Shown one piece after another: positions 34,606 through 41,628 of a stretch of 41,628 bases of DNA. The position numbers and the translations under genes were made by a program. The stretch is from positions 1 to 41,628 of the forward strand of contig SXOA01000049.1 of NCBI GenBank assembly GCA_005778405.1, read 5' to 3'. A model generated the notes under the pieces. The model was not told where the DNA came from and searched no databases. It saw only the letters and a program-made list of their open reading frames with translations. Position 1 is the stretch's first letter; the number at the start of each line of letters is the position of its first letter. The DNA is from Planctomycetaceae bacterium. GTDB taxonomy: Bacteria; Planctomycetota; Planctomycetia; Pirellulales; Pirellulaceae.

Positions 34606-35136
34606 TTGAAATCATTGAGACTTTCCATTTCTTCTCGCCCCCAAGAGGACTATCCGCTCGTGCCCGACAATCTGCTCCCCTCTTCCGCGAACGAAGCCCG
34701 CTGGGCCGAAACCTGGCAAGATCTGGGTCATGGTGCGCCGACCCTGGCGGGGCTGGCGCGGGTCTGCAGTCTCAGCATGGCAACCGGCGGGGACAAAAGC
34801 GTGGCTCTGTCCATCGAGGCGAAAACGATCCTCTTCGCCGCCCGCAAGCGCGCGGTCATTGAAGTGAAGGGTGCGAACCGGGCTTTCGACGCTCCAGGGC
34901 GTATGCTGGCCGTTTATGTCGAGATCGATCCCGACCATACGCTCATTTTCCGCAGCCGCGAAAACCCGGCATTTACTATTCGCTTCCTCGCCGGCTTTCG
35001 GGAACTGTGCATGGCGGGACTGGTGATGCACCATATCTATCAGGAGTTTTCGCTGACCCGTGAGGGTTTGGAGGCCGCAGCGATGGTTTCCGAGGGGGAA
35101 GTAACGGCCTTGATGAGCCTGGCGACTGAGCTTTGA
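34606..35136 (+). CDS. hypothetical protein
   Basis: A 176-residue protein I do not recognise. It has no signal peptide or membrane helix. Residues ~60-150 look like mixed alpha/beta (VALSIEAKTILFAARKRAVI, LAVYVEIDPDHTLIF, FTIRFLAGFRELCMAG). The start is uncertain: TTG at 34606 or a later TTG/GTG codon (34615 or 34660) are possible, because no ATG lies before residue 58. The segment upstream is a half-copy of the dispersed repeat, so the real 5' end may have been disturbed. Sequence composition resembles neighbouring genes, which supports that it is coding. Confidence 0.6.
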   Translation: MKSLRLSISSRPQEDYPLVPDNLLPSSANEARWAETWQDLGHGAPTLAGLARVCSLSMATGGDKSVALSIEAKTILFAARKRAVIEVKGANRAFDAPGRMLAVYVEIDPDHTLIFRSRENPAFTIRFLAGFRELCMAGLVMHHIYQEFSLTREGLEAAAMVSEGEVTALMSLATEL

Positions 35137-35249
35137 CTCGCTTAATAGTGCAGTTGCGGCATGTTGCTTTACCCCTTCATAAGGTGGCAAGTCTAGCCTC
35201 GTAAATTACGCAGACTTTGCATTTTATCCTTTGCGCAAAGTCCAGCACC

Positions 35250-35277
35250 TTGACGTAGCCTGTGCGACCCTTACATT
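35250..35277 (+). promoter_or_regulatory. candidate sigma-70-type promoter for the small secreted protein gene
   Basis: TTGACG (35250-35255) and TACATT (35272-35277) are 16 bp apart, matching the consensus at 5 of 6 and 4 of 6 positions. Just upstream lies an 8-bp inverted repeat, GACTTTGC (35213-35220) and GCAAAGTC (35235-35242), which could be an operator or terminator stem. Confidence 0.4.
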
Positions 35278-35359
35278 CACCCATCTACGCGGCTTCATGG
35301 GAGAAGGTCCCACGGAGGGACGCGTAGGATTTGGTTGTTTCCTGAAAGGGTCTTTGGAC

Positions 35360-35611
35360 ATGAAGTATCTGATTATTGCGGCGGCGCTCCTGGCGTCGCT
35401 TGCCACTGCTGATCTTGCTCAGGCTCGCGGCCGTCGTGGCTGCTCAAGCTGTGGCGGATGCCCCGGTGGCGTATGTGCGTTGCCAGCTTCCCCGGCCAAG
35501 ACGGCCAACAACGAAGCCCCCAAGCCGGAAGCCGCCGTGGCTGCCGCTGCTGCGCCTGCTCCGCAGGTCACCGGCGTTGCATCCACTCGCCGCTTCGGCC
35601 GCCGCCGCTAA
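35360..35611 (+). CDS. small secreted Cys/Gly-rich protein
   Basis: An 83-residue protein with a signal peptide (residues ~1-22, ending LAQA). The mature part begins with a GRRGCSSCGGCPGGVC cluster of four cysteines and continues with an Ala/Pro-rich tail ending in RRFGRRR. The cysteine pattern might bind a metal or form disulfides. The ATG at 35360 is chosen because it begins the signal peptide; AAAGGG lies ~9 nt upstream. It has a candidate promoter upstream and a terminator after it, so it is probably monocistronic. No known family was recognised. Confidence 0.75.
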   Translation: MKYLIIAAALLASLATADLAQARGRRGCSSCGGCPGGVCALPASPAKTANNEAPKPEAAVAAAAAPAPQVTGVASTRRFGRRR

Positions 35612-35647
35612 GCGAATTTGCTAGCAGCCACTGGCTGCTTGTTACAC

Positions 35648-35680
35648 AGGAGAGCGAGGGACCGACTCTCCTTTCTTTTT
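35648..35680 (+). terminator. rho-independent terminator after the small secreted protein gene
   Basis: AGGAGAG (35648-35654) pairs with CTCTCCT (35666-35672), loop of 11 nt, followed by TTTCTTTTT. A second 7-bp hairpin, AGCAGCC/GGCTGCT (35623-35639), lies just upstream. The terminator may serve the plus-strand gene; the convergent gene ends at 35707. Confidence 0.75.
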
Positions 35681-35706
35681 GCGCCCGGGGTGACGGGATT
35701 CGATGC

Positions 35707-36963
35707 CTACCTCATCAGTTTTGCCCGCAATTGCCCAATCAGGCCGCGCAGCTCGCTGGCGGGTAGATACTCGCCACTGCGAATTTTTGCCGCGCGCTTG
35801 GGATTCTGCATCAAGCATTCCAGGGTCCGCGGACTCATCTCTGGTTCGAAGAGCCCCAGCAGTCGCTCGGCATAAGAGAGAGCCTTGGCATAATCCTGCA
35901 GGTCGATGCAGATCTCGATCATGCGGTCATAGTTCCCTGGGTCCTGCGGATCGGTCCGAATTCCCTGTTCCCCGAGCGACATGATTTGCTCGGGGGGTGC
36001 ATTGTTTTCCATCAGGTTCAGGATGTAGTTGTTGATCGCAAATGTGTTCCCCGGCAGCAGGCGATATCCCAGATCCGAGTGCAGCAGCATGTTGACGCTT
36101 TTGTCGCCAGCATGTGGGGCGCACATGTGGGCCTTGCCGTGCCCCGGCGAAAGCTCGATCGCCCGGCGGCAGAATTGTACCGCCTCCGGCTGCGGCCCGC
36201 GCGATTCCCAGTAAGCCAGAAAGAGCAGAAAGCAGAGCTGGGCGTTGTACGGATCGCGGCGGAGCCCTTCCAGGTAGACCTGCTTGATGTTCGGCAACTC
36301 ATCATCGAGCTCGTTCAGGGCCACCACAAAATTCGGCTCCCGCTGGCAAAGGCCCCACACGAGAGGGCCGCGAGTTCCCGCTCGCCGGTTATGGCCGGCG
36401 CAAATCTCCCCAAGCCGGGCCACTGCGGCAGCGCATGTGGGCCGGCCGAATCGCCACATGTGCCTTGTGGCCTCGGTCACTTCCCCCAAACAAGTGCGGG
36501 CAATGGTCTCCGCGAGCCGCAACAAAAACGTGGCGAAGTCGCTCTCGTGCACGACGGCGGCATACGGTTCCTGTCGCGAGGGGGCGAAAAACTGCAACTC
36601 CACTCGGTACGAGCCGTTGGCGATCATGGTTTCGCCGCTGATGAAAATGGTCCGGTCCTTTTCCTCGCGAAGCAGCGCCACGCTTTCCAGCAGCGATTCC
36701 GGTGAATCCTCCGGCCCGCGCGTGCTCAGGTTCCGCACCAGCATCAGGTCGCGGATCATCAGCTTGCTCAGCCCCACTCCCAGGTGCATTTCCTCCAGCC
36801 GGCTGTTTTGCGAAGCGAAAGGCAAGATGGTGATCAGCGGCAAGTTGCAGAGCCGCTGATATTCCCCATAGTCCAAGAACTGTGAAATCTGCACGGCCGA
36901 AAGCTGCGGAAAGAGCCGGGGTAGATGCGGTGGCCAGGTCGGCATCGGAGCAGCAAACGACAT
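35707..36963 (-). CDS. TPR-like protein with an N-terminal TolB/adenylate-cyclase-type module
   Basis: A 418-residue protein without a signal peptide. Residues ~40-140 (LPFASQNSRLEEMHLGVGLS and the following MIRDLMLVRNLSTRG, then GSYRVELQFFAP) resemble the alpha/beta module found in TolB-amino-terminal/FlgO-like and CadC-type proteins. Residues ~220-390 contain TPR-type helix pairs (YLEGLRRDPYNAQLCFLLFL, AVQFCRRAIELSPGHGKAH, YAKALSYAERLLGLFEPE). Such architecture often accompanies regulatory proteins, but the domain match here is only by eye. The start at 36963 has a weak AGG upstream; Met7 is an alternative. It is divergent from the TVP38/DedA-type gene. Function unknown. Confidence 0.75.
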   Translation of the reverse strand: MSFAAPMPTWPPHLPRLFPQLSAVQISQFLDYGEYQRLCNLPLITILPFASQNSRLEEMHLGVGLSKLMIRDLMLVRNLSTRGPEDSPESLLESVALLREEKDRTIFISGETMIANGSYRVELQFFAPSRQEPYAAVVHESDFATFLLRLAETIARTCLGEVTEATRHMWRFGRPTCAAAVARLGEICAGHNRRAGTRGPLVWGLCQREPNFVVALNELDDELPNIKQVYLEGLRRDPYNAQLCFLLFLAYWESRGPQPEAVQFCRRAIELSPGHGKAHMCAPHAGDKSVNMLLHSDLGYRLLPGNTFAINNYILNLMENNAPPEQIMSLGEQGIRTDPQDPGNYDRMIEICIDLQDYAKALSYAERLLGLFEPEMSPRTLECLMQNPKRAAKIRSGEYLPASELRGLIGQLRAKLMR

Positions 36964-37106
36964 AGATGCCTATGGTATCGCGCGCTGGATTGAAAGTGTC
37001 AGGCCACATCGTGCTAAGCGATGCCGCTGACATTGGGCCTTTCTCCCTCGCTGGCGCGACAGGCGGGTGTTAGGCTGAAAGAAACAGCCCCTTGATCCGC
37101 CATTGT

Positions 37107-37859
37107 ATGAACCAACCGCTAGAGCCGCCGGGAAAGTCGTGGCCCAGTTCGCTGGCCATTCGGCTGGCCGTGCTTGCAATCATCGTGGCCGGAGTCGCCG
37201 GCTTAATTTGTGCTTTCGGCGGCTCGCTCACGCTGGAATCTCTGGCGGCTCGTGAGTCGCAGCTTCGCGAGCTTGTCAGGGCTCATCCCGTCGCTGCGCT
37301 GACCGTTGCCTTCCTGCTCTATGCTGCCGTCACGGGGCTTTCCATTCCCGGTGCCACGCCCATGTCCCTCGCCTACGGCTGGCTGTTTGGATTCTGGACC
37401 GCGGTCGTCCTCGTCAGCTTCGCCTCGACAGCGGGCGCCAGCATCGCCTTTCTCCTGAGCCGCTATCTGATCGGCGGATGGGTGCAAAATCGGTTTGGCG
37501 AAAGACTGGCGGCGTTCAACCGAACGATGGAGAAGGAAGGAGCGTTCTATCTTTTCACGCTGCGGCTGGTTCCGGCTGTGCCGTTTTTTGTCATCAATAT
37601 GGTGATGGGACTGACCAAAATCCGGCTGCGGACGTTTTGGTGGGTCAGTCAACTCGGCATGCTGCCGGCGACGTGCACTTTTATCTGGGCTGGCGCGAGC
37701 GCGCCAAGTCTGTCCGACATCCAAGAGAAAGGTACGCAGGGATTGCTTAGCCTGAATATCGTCCTCGCATTGGCCGCACTAGGGCTGTTCCCCTTGGCGG
37801 CCAAATGGCTGCTCAAGCTCTGGCAGCCGAAAGAAACGGCTGCCGCTAAGGACGCCTGA
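37107..37859 (+). CDS. TVP38/TMEM64-family (SNARE-associated/DedA-like) membrane protein
   Basis: A 250-residue polytopic membrane protein, with helices near 22-45, 67-90, 95-120, 150-175, 185-205 and 215-240. The family signature is GLSIPGATPMSLAYGWLFGF followed by the FALRLVPAVPFFVINMVMG-like segment (here TLRLVPAVPFFVINMVMG), which form the re-entrant loops of the DedA/TVP38 superfamily. Recent work ties such proteins to lipid flipping, notably undecaprenyl phosphate and phosphatidylethanolamine; that role is not proved here. The ATG at 37107 is chosen over a TTG at 37092. It ends 9 bp before the convergent thioredoxin-like gene. Confidence 0.9.
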   Translation: MNQPLEPPGKSWPSSLAIRLAVLAIIVAGVAGLICAFGGSLTLESLAARESQLRELVRAHPVAALTVAFLLYAAVTGLSIPGATPMSLAYGWLFGFWTAVVLVSFASTAGASIAFLLSRYLIGGWVQNRFGERLAAFNRTMEKEGAFYLFTLRLVPAVPFFVINMVMGLTKIRLRTFWWVSQLGMLPATCTFIWAGASAPSLSDIQEKGTQGLLSLNIVLALAALGLFPLAAKWLLKLWQPKETAAAKDA

Positions 37860-37868
37860 GGCGAGTGA

Positions 37869-38327
37869 CTACTCCCCTCCCGCGGCTGCTCCCGCTTCTT
37901 TCCCTTTGGATTCCTTCTCAGCAGCGACCTTGGCCGCGGTTTGGGCATCGGTGGCTCGCTTGATAAGCTGCTCTACCGCCTCCTCGCTCGTCGCGCCGGT
38001 AATCTGCTCGCGATGCCACCCCTTGGCGGTCTTGGCATAAACAATGAGTTGCGGAATGCTGTTCCCCCGCATCAAGTGCGACGCCAGGGCTCCGCTTTCA
38101 TCCGTATTCACTTGCGCGAAGTTGACCGACTTGAGCTTTCCACTCTTTTGTAATTGGGGGATCACCGCCCCCTTCATCGTCCGGCAGCCGGGGCACCAGT
38201 CAGCACCGACAAGAACCAAAATGGGCTCCCCATTGATTTCAGCCTGCTTGTAAGCTTCGTCATAGGTTTGCGGACCGGCCGCCAAAAGTACGGTTTGCAT
38301 CATGAAACCAAGGGCCATTCCGGTCAT
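37869..38327 (-). CDS. exported thioredoxin-family protein
   Basis: A 152-residue thioredoxin-fold protein. Residues ~1-18 are hydrophobic, a likely signal peptide. The active site is WCPGC with Cys45 and Cys48, close to the WCGPC motif but with Pro-Gly swapped in order, and SIPQL carries the cis-Pro. The C-terminal tail (~125-152) is Lys/Ala-rich and probably disordered. Likely a periplasmic thiol-disulfide protein; the direction (oxidant, reductant) cannot be told from sequence alone. AGGAG lies 8 nt before the ATG. It is convergent with the TVP38-type gene. Confidence 0.85.
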   Translation of the reverse strand: MTGMALGFMMQTVLLAAGPQTYDEAYKQAEINGEPILVLVGADWCPGCRTMKGAVIPQLQKSGKLKSVNFAQVNTDESGALASHLMRGNSIPQLIVYAKTAKGWHREQITGATSEEAVEQLIKRATDAQTAAKVAAEKESKGKEAGAAAGGE

Positions 38328-38510
38328 TTTGCGAATCTCCTGGAAAATGCGAGCTTGGGAAAGTTAGTGAAAGGGCAGAGTATAGGTAAGATTTTTCGGA
38401 ATGTCAGCCAGGGACAACCGGTGATATGGGAAATTGTCATAATTGCCCAACGAATGACGCAACCTACGGCTCGACAAGCACTTGAAGCCACAATTCTCGC
38501 TTCGAATGAG

Positions 38511-38539
38511 CAGACAATCTGGGGGCTCCTCGCTATAAT
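38511..38539 (+). promoter_or_regulatory. sigma-70-type promoter for the second Gfo/Idh/MocA gene
   Basis: A perfect -10 box, TATAAT (38534-38539), lies 17 bp after CAGACA (38511-38516), which matches TTGACA at 4 of 6 positions. The predicted start of transcription, near 38546, is ~27 nt before the ATG at 38573. Confidence 0.6.
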
Positions 38540-38572
38540 TCGCTACCGCCAACTCTTCTCAGGCAGATTCAA

Positions 38573-39598
38573 ATGAAGCTTCGCGTCGGCATCGTGGGAC
38601 TGGGTGAATCCTGGGAAAACGGCCACCGCCCGGCACTGCGGACCCTCTCCGACCGTTTCGACGTCCGCTGCGTCTGCTGTGAAGTCGCCCACTTGGCCGA
38701 CCAGGCTGCCCACGACTTTCACGTTCAGCCTGTCGATGGTTTTCGAGCCCTCTGCGCCCGGCCGGATGTCGACGCGGTGTTGATTCTCTCGCCGCAGTGG
38801 TATGGCCCGCTGCCGATTCTGGCCGCCTGCGAAAACGGCAAATCAGTGTATTGCGGCGCCGCCCTCGACATTGCCGATCCCGAGGAAGCGAACGCCGTCA
38901 AGAAAAAAGTGGAAGAGTCGGGCATCGCCTTCATGGCCGAGTTTCCTCGCCGCCTTGCCCCAGCCACGCTCCGCCTGAAAGAACTGATCGTCACCCGCCT
39001 TGGCCAGCCGAAGTTGTTGTTCTGCCATCGCCGCTCTTCCATTGAGCCGGGAAGCGCCGTCCGTCGCCCGCAAAAACATTGCCCCACCATCCAGCGCGAG
39101 ATGATCGAACAGGTCGATTGGTGCCGTTACGTCGCCGGGACCGACCCGACTTCCGTCATCGGCATCCACCACGGCAGCGTGACGGAAAATGACGGCGAAG
39201 ATTACCAGATGATGAGTCTCGATTTTTCTCCCGTCGGTCAGCCGGGAACGGGTCCGATGGCTCAGATCAGTTGCGGCAGATACATGCCGACTTCCTGGCC
39301 GGAAGCGGTTGCCTTTCGTCCCCCTGCCGCACTGCAAGTCTGCTGTGAGCGAGGAGTCGCATTCGTCGATCTCCCTTCCACGGTCACTTACTTTGACGCC
39401 GCTGGACGGCACATGGAATCGCTCGACAGCGAGCGCCCCGTCGCCGAGCGGATGCTGATGCACTTCTATCGCGCGGTCACCAGCCTGGTTCGCAAAGTCA
39501 ACGACCTGGAAGACGCCCACACCGCCCTCTCCATCGTCCTGGCCGCCCGCGAAAGCTTCGCCACCGGCAAGCGCGTCGCGATTGCCCCTTCGCCCTGA
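38573..39598 (+). CDS. Gfo/Idh/MocA-like protein with a degenerate catalytic motif
   Basis: A 341-residue protein of the Gfo/Idh/MocA family by its Rossmann start (KLRVGIVGLGESWENGHRPAL at residues 2-22), the VDAVLILSPQWYGPLPILA strand and the overall length. The usual EKP catalytic triplet after GKxVxxEKPL is replaced by GAA (residues 95-97 in GKSVYCGAALD), so the catalytic Lys is absent. The C-terminal half contains IEQVDWCRYVAGTDP, near where the family has HxxD-like residues. It might be an inactive homologue, a binding protein, or an enzyme using other residues. A sigma-70-type promoter lies ~30 nt upstream, indicating a separate transcription unit. Confidence 0.85.
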   Translation: MKLRVGIVGLGESWENGHRPALRTLSDRFDVRCVCCEVAHLADQAAHDFHVQPVDGFRALCARPDVDAVLILSPQWYGPLPILAACENGKSVYCGAALDIADPEEANAVKKKVEESGIAFMAEFPRRLAPATLRLKELIVTRLGQPKLLFCHRRSSIEPGSAVRRPQKHCPTIQREMIEQVDWCRYVAGTDPTSVIGIHHGSVTENDGEDYQMMSLDFSPVGQPGTGPMAQISCGRYMPTSWPEAVAFRPPAALQVCCERGVAFVDLPSTVTYFDAAGRHMESLDSERPVAERMLMHFYRAVTSLVRKVNDLEDAHTALSIVLAARESFATGKRVAIAPSP

Positions 39599-39624
39599 CG
39601 AGTTCACTCTTATCCAGGGATCCG

Positions 39625-40824
39625 TCATCGCTCGCCGGGGTTCATCAAGCCCCCTTTCTTGGCCGCCTCGAATCGTGGTGGTTCAAATTCACCCGAAAGT
39701 TCGAATCCCGGTCCCGCGCCCCCGCCCGCGTAGACAACCTTCTTGCCAATGCCCCCTCCAATTCCCAGTCCGCGAATCTTCAGGTCGCCAATCTTGTCCT
39801 CGATCCGCACCGCAACCGCCGAGTCATAAACGGCGCACCTTTCCACGCTGACTAGCGCTCCGCCATACTCCCCTTCGCCTCCCCGCAGCCGCAAACAGAT
39901 TTCATTATCCCGGAAGAGGCAATTCTCCACCTTCACCTCGACATGGTTCTTCAGATTCAGCGCCGCCAGGTTGCTCACCTGCCCCGGCTGCTTCCAACCT
40001 TCGAACAGGCAATTGCGAATCGTCATCCGGCTGCGAGGGTTGGAAACCTTTTGCTTGGTGTCGACGGCATTCTCACCAGGCCGCTCCCCTTTCTTAAAAC
40101 CAGCGGCATCGCTTTCCAGCGGTCCGGTTCTGAACGTGCAATTCTCGACCAGCACGTCGTCCCACGGTCCTCTCCCTGGATCGAACTGGATGCAGTCCCC
40201 CGAAACCATGCTGATCTCGCAATTGCGAATCACGAGCATCGTCGGCTGGCCCGTGATGCCGTGGGCGTCCTTCTGGTCCTTAAACGTACCCGCCAGCACG
40301 TGATGGATTTTGCAAGACTCGATCACCACATTCTTCCCCACCACCAGTACTGCGTTGTGCCGCCCACTTTGAATCTCGCAGTTCCGCAGCGTCACATCGT
40401 CGGCCACAATCTTGACCAGTGTGCTCTCTCCCCAGGCTCCATCGACCAGCAAATTTTCGTAAACCCCCGGCCCCTTGATCGACAGCCGATCGACCTTCTT
40501 AGGATTCTCTCGGCAGCCGGCCTTGCCATCGGAGCCGATGGCATCCGCCGCGCACGAAATCTTCTCTGGTCGACACCAGCCTGACGCGCCAGCGAAGGAC
40601 ACCATTGCCAGCAGAACAAACGCCGTTGCCCGGAGCTTCTGCCGAAGACGAATGTGTTGGCAAACCCCCCGGGTAAAACAACAGACCCCCCCGACCCGTT
40701 CAGAAAGATGTGTTGGTAAACCCCCCTGGTTTACCAACAACCCCCCGCGCGAAGCGACGCCAGGACGGCGTCTTGCTTGGGGAGCAAAGGGCTGATTATT
40801 CCTGCGTTCTTTCCGCATTGTCAT
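39625..40824 (-). CDS. exported right-handed parallel beta-helix protein
   Basis: A 399-residue protein. Residues ~140-370 are pectate-lyase-like beta-helix coils, seen as repeated VxxxxxxIxNCxI rungs (DDVTLRNCEIQSG, VVIESCKIHHV, MLVIRNCEISMVSGD, VLVENCTFRTG, VKVENCLFRDN). Such folds bind or cleave polysaccharides; no catalytic pair can be assigned. The ATG at 40824 has AGGAG 7 nt upstream. The hydrophobic signal (residues ~66-80) is preceded by an odd 64-residue Arg-rich N-terminal region that is partly encoded by two palindromic repeats, so the true n-region may have been lengthened by insertion. It is divergent from the GlxC-like fragment. Confidence 0.85.
   Translation of the reverse strand: MTMRKERRNNQPFAPQARRRPGVASRGGLLVNQGGLPTHLSERVGGVCCFTRGVCQHIRLRQKLRATAFVLLAMVSFAGASGWCRPEKISCAADAIGSDGKAGCRENPKKVDRLSIKGPGVYENLLVDGAWGESTLVKIVADDVTLRNCEIQSGRHNAVLVVGKNVVIESCKIHHVLAGTFKDQKDAHGITGQPTMLVIRNCEISMVSGDCIQFDPGRGPWDDVLVENCTFRTGPLESDAAGFKKGERPGENAVDTKQKVSNPRSRMTIRNCLFEGWKQPGQVSNLAALNLKNHVEVKVENCLFRDNEICLRLRGGEGEYGGALVSVERCAVYDSAVAVRIEDKIGDLKIRGLGIGGGIGKKVVYAGGGAGPGFELSGEFEPPRFEAAKKGGLMNPGER
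40655..40739. repeat. two tandem-like palindromic repeats inside the beta-helix gene
   Basis: TGTTGGTAAACC (40711-40722) and GGTTTACCAACA (40728-40739) form a perfect 12-bp inverted repeat around CCCCT. A related, imperfect unit starting TGTTGGCAAACC lies 56 bp upstream (40655-40683). Both fall within codons ~29-57 of the minus-strand beta-helix gene, where they keep the frame open. Confidence 0.8.
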
Positions 40825-40942
40825 GGCGATTCTCCTAAACAAGACCGCCCGCATACTTTCGTACTTTTGGAAATGGTACAGTAGTACAGTTGGCACCGTC
40901 AAGCCCCTGCGTCCAGAATTCCGGAAATAGGCGGAGAACATC

Positions 40943-41374
40943 ATGTCGGGCTCGGTCCGCGTGAAGGGGAACGCCTCGGAATATGCCGGGGCATCTGGCC
41001 ACGGCGGCCTCGTCGTCATTGAAGGAAACGCCTCCTCCCGCTGCGGCATCTCCATGAAGGGGTGCGACATCGTCGTCGGTGGCTCCGTCGGCCACGTCTC
41101 TGCCTTCATGTCCCAAGCCGGCCGCCTCGTCGTCTGCGGCGACGCCGACCCCGGCTTCGGCGACTTCTTCAGCGAAGCCGTTTTCTACGTCCGCGGCAAA
41201 ATCCACAGCCTCGGCGCGGACGCCCAGGAAGAGCCGCTGCATGCGGCGGATATTGTTGCTTTGGGAGGTTTGCTGAAGCAGGCTGGTTTTGATGCCAATC
41301 CCCGTGACTTCAAACGGATCGGCTCGGCGCGGAGACTGTATCACTGGAATTCGGAGCATCAGGGAGAGTATTAG
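40943..41374 (+). CDS. N-terminally truncated GlxC/MgsB-like GXGXG-domain protein
   Basis: A 143-residue fragment of the GXGXG (glutamate synthase alpha-subunit C-terminal) family, closest to GlxC/N-methylglutamate synthase subunit B. VRVKGNASEYAGA, HGGLVVIEGNASSRCGI, KGCDIVVGGSVGH, MSQAGRLVVCGDA and SARRLYHWNSEH match the beta-helix and C-terminal tail of those proteins, which are ~220-230 residues long. The N-terminal ~80 residues are missing. Codons just before the ATG (GCG GAG AAC ATC) still read AENI, as expected of the family, but a TAG precedes them, so the homology is cut off at about 40931. A ribosome-binding-site-like GGAG lies near the ATG. An IS3-type element lies 113 bp away. It may be a pseudogene; no glutamate synthase partner is visible. 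Confidence 0.8.
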   Translation: MSGSVRVKGNASEYAGASGHGGLVVIEGNASSRCGISMKGCDIVVGGSVGHVSAFMSQAGRLVVCGDADPGFGDFFSEAVFYVRGKIHSLGADAQEEPLHAADIVALGGLLKQAGFDANPRDFKRIGSARRLYHWNSEHQGEY

Positions 41375-41487
41375 CTCATTCGATTGTTATCGCAGCGGAA
41401 TGATGCTTAATCGTGCCGAAGTCGAGTGTAAGGGTACTCCCAGTCATCATCGGTCAGTGGTGATGTCTGGAAAACGAACTGTGGTTG

Positions 41488-41628
41488 TGAGCTGCTTGGC
41501 AGATTTCGGACAGTGTTGTGGCTAAGTTGACAGGGTTAGTTGGGCTTCGAAGGTGGCTGGACTGAGGTAGTTCAGGGAGGAGTGTATTCGCTCGTTGTTG
41601 TAATAGGCCAGGTAGCTGGCGATTTCGC
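41488..41628 (-). mobile_element. IS3-family insertion sequence, right end (partial)
   Basis: The transposase 3' end runs into the window from the right edge. Its putative terminal inverted repeat starts TGAGCTGCTTGGCAGATTTC at 41488, consistent with IS3-type ends that begin with TG. The left end and the remaining transposase lie outside the window, so the boundary is not proved. Confidence 0.7.
41522..41628 (-). CDS. IS3-family transposase (OrfB), C-terminal end, cut by window edge
   Basis: The last 34 residues read EIASYLAYYNNERIHSSLNY and then LSPATFEAQLTLST, ending in TAG. YYNxxRxHSSLxYxSPxxFE is the hallmark of the C-terminus of IS3-family OrfB (DDE) transposases, including part of the region after the catalytic Glu. 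The catalytic DDE residues are outside the window. Whether the full element is intact cannot be judged. Confidence 0.9.
   Translation of the reverse strand, partial: EIASYLAYYNNERIHSSLNYLSPATFEAQLTLST

Noticed and set aside
34612..35190. Minus-strand frame opposite the hypothetical gene at 34606
   Set aside because: It lacks a ribosome binding site and has a shadow-like composition; the plus strand frame looks more protein-like, though both are weak.

Overview
The window looks like a chromosomal segment of a Planctomycetota bacterium. The evidence is indirect: GC-rich sequence, many large exported proteins with long disordered linkers, a PQQ-propeller/YncE-phosphatase pair, two Gfo/Idh/MocA oxidoreductases, an ECF sigma/anti-sigma pair, and many small palindromic repeats between and inside genes. 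I cannot name the species. No rRNA, tRNA or CRISPR array was seen.

Layout. At the left edge (1-979, minus) is the N-terminal two thirds of a primary-type sigma-70 factor. It is followed by a 1195-residue membrane protein of unknown function and by a PDZ-protein/short-chain dehydrogenase pair with overlapping reading frames, all on the minus strand. From 7721 to 17505 (plus) runs a four-gene unit: a giant TPR protein, an ExbB/TolQ-type proton-channel subunit, an ExbD/TolR-type subunit, and a 1686-residue protein with three N-terminal membrane helices, a roughly 1200-residue Ala/Ser/Thr/Pro/Gly-rich linker and a C-terminal prenyltransferase/squalene-cyclase-like helical barrel. This resembles a Ton/Tol energy-transducing apparatus in which the usual TonB/TolA protein is replaced by a giant hybrid. 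It is the best candidate here for an undescribed system.

From 17602 to 26821 come an orphan iron-type substrate-binding lipoprotein, an exported tyrosine-phosphatase-like/cytochrome c'-like fusion, a divergent pair of exported beta-propeller proteins, a 24-residue Lys-rich microprotein, an exported propeller-like protein and a Gfo/Idh/MocA oxidoreductase. From 26894 to 29630 (minus) lie a CPBP-type membrane protease, a PgsA-like phosphatidyltransferase and LpxA, pointing to phospholipid and lipid A synthesis. Then follow a small methyltransferase, the ECF sigma/anti-sigma pair, a lipoprotein built of PKAEE repeats, a UbiD-family decarboxylase, small secreted and hypothetical proteins, a TVP38/DedA-type membrane protein, a thioredoxin-like protein, a second Gfo/Idh/MocA protein with a degenerate catalytic motif, and a parallel beta-helix protein. 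The right edge holds an N-terminally truncated GlxC/MgsB-like (GXGXG) gene and the 3' end of an IS3-family transposase.

A theme of the window is small palindromic repeats. A 56-bp double-hairpin element occurs twice in full and once as a half copy. Other palindromes sit inside coding frames (the dehydrogenase, the UbiD-like enzyme, the N-terminus of the beta-helix protein) or supply the C-terminus and stop codon of a gene (the phosphatase/cytochrome fusion). They keep the frames open, much like the palindromic elements known inside Rickettsia genes.
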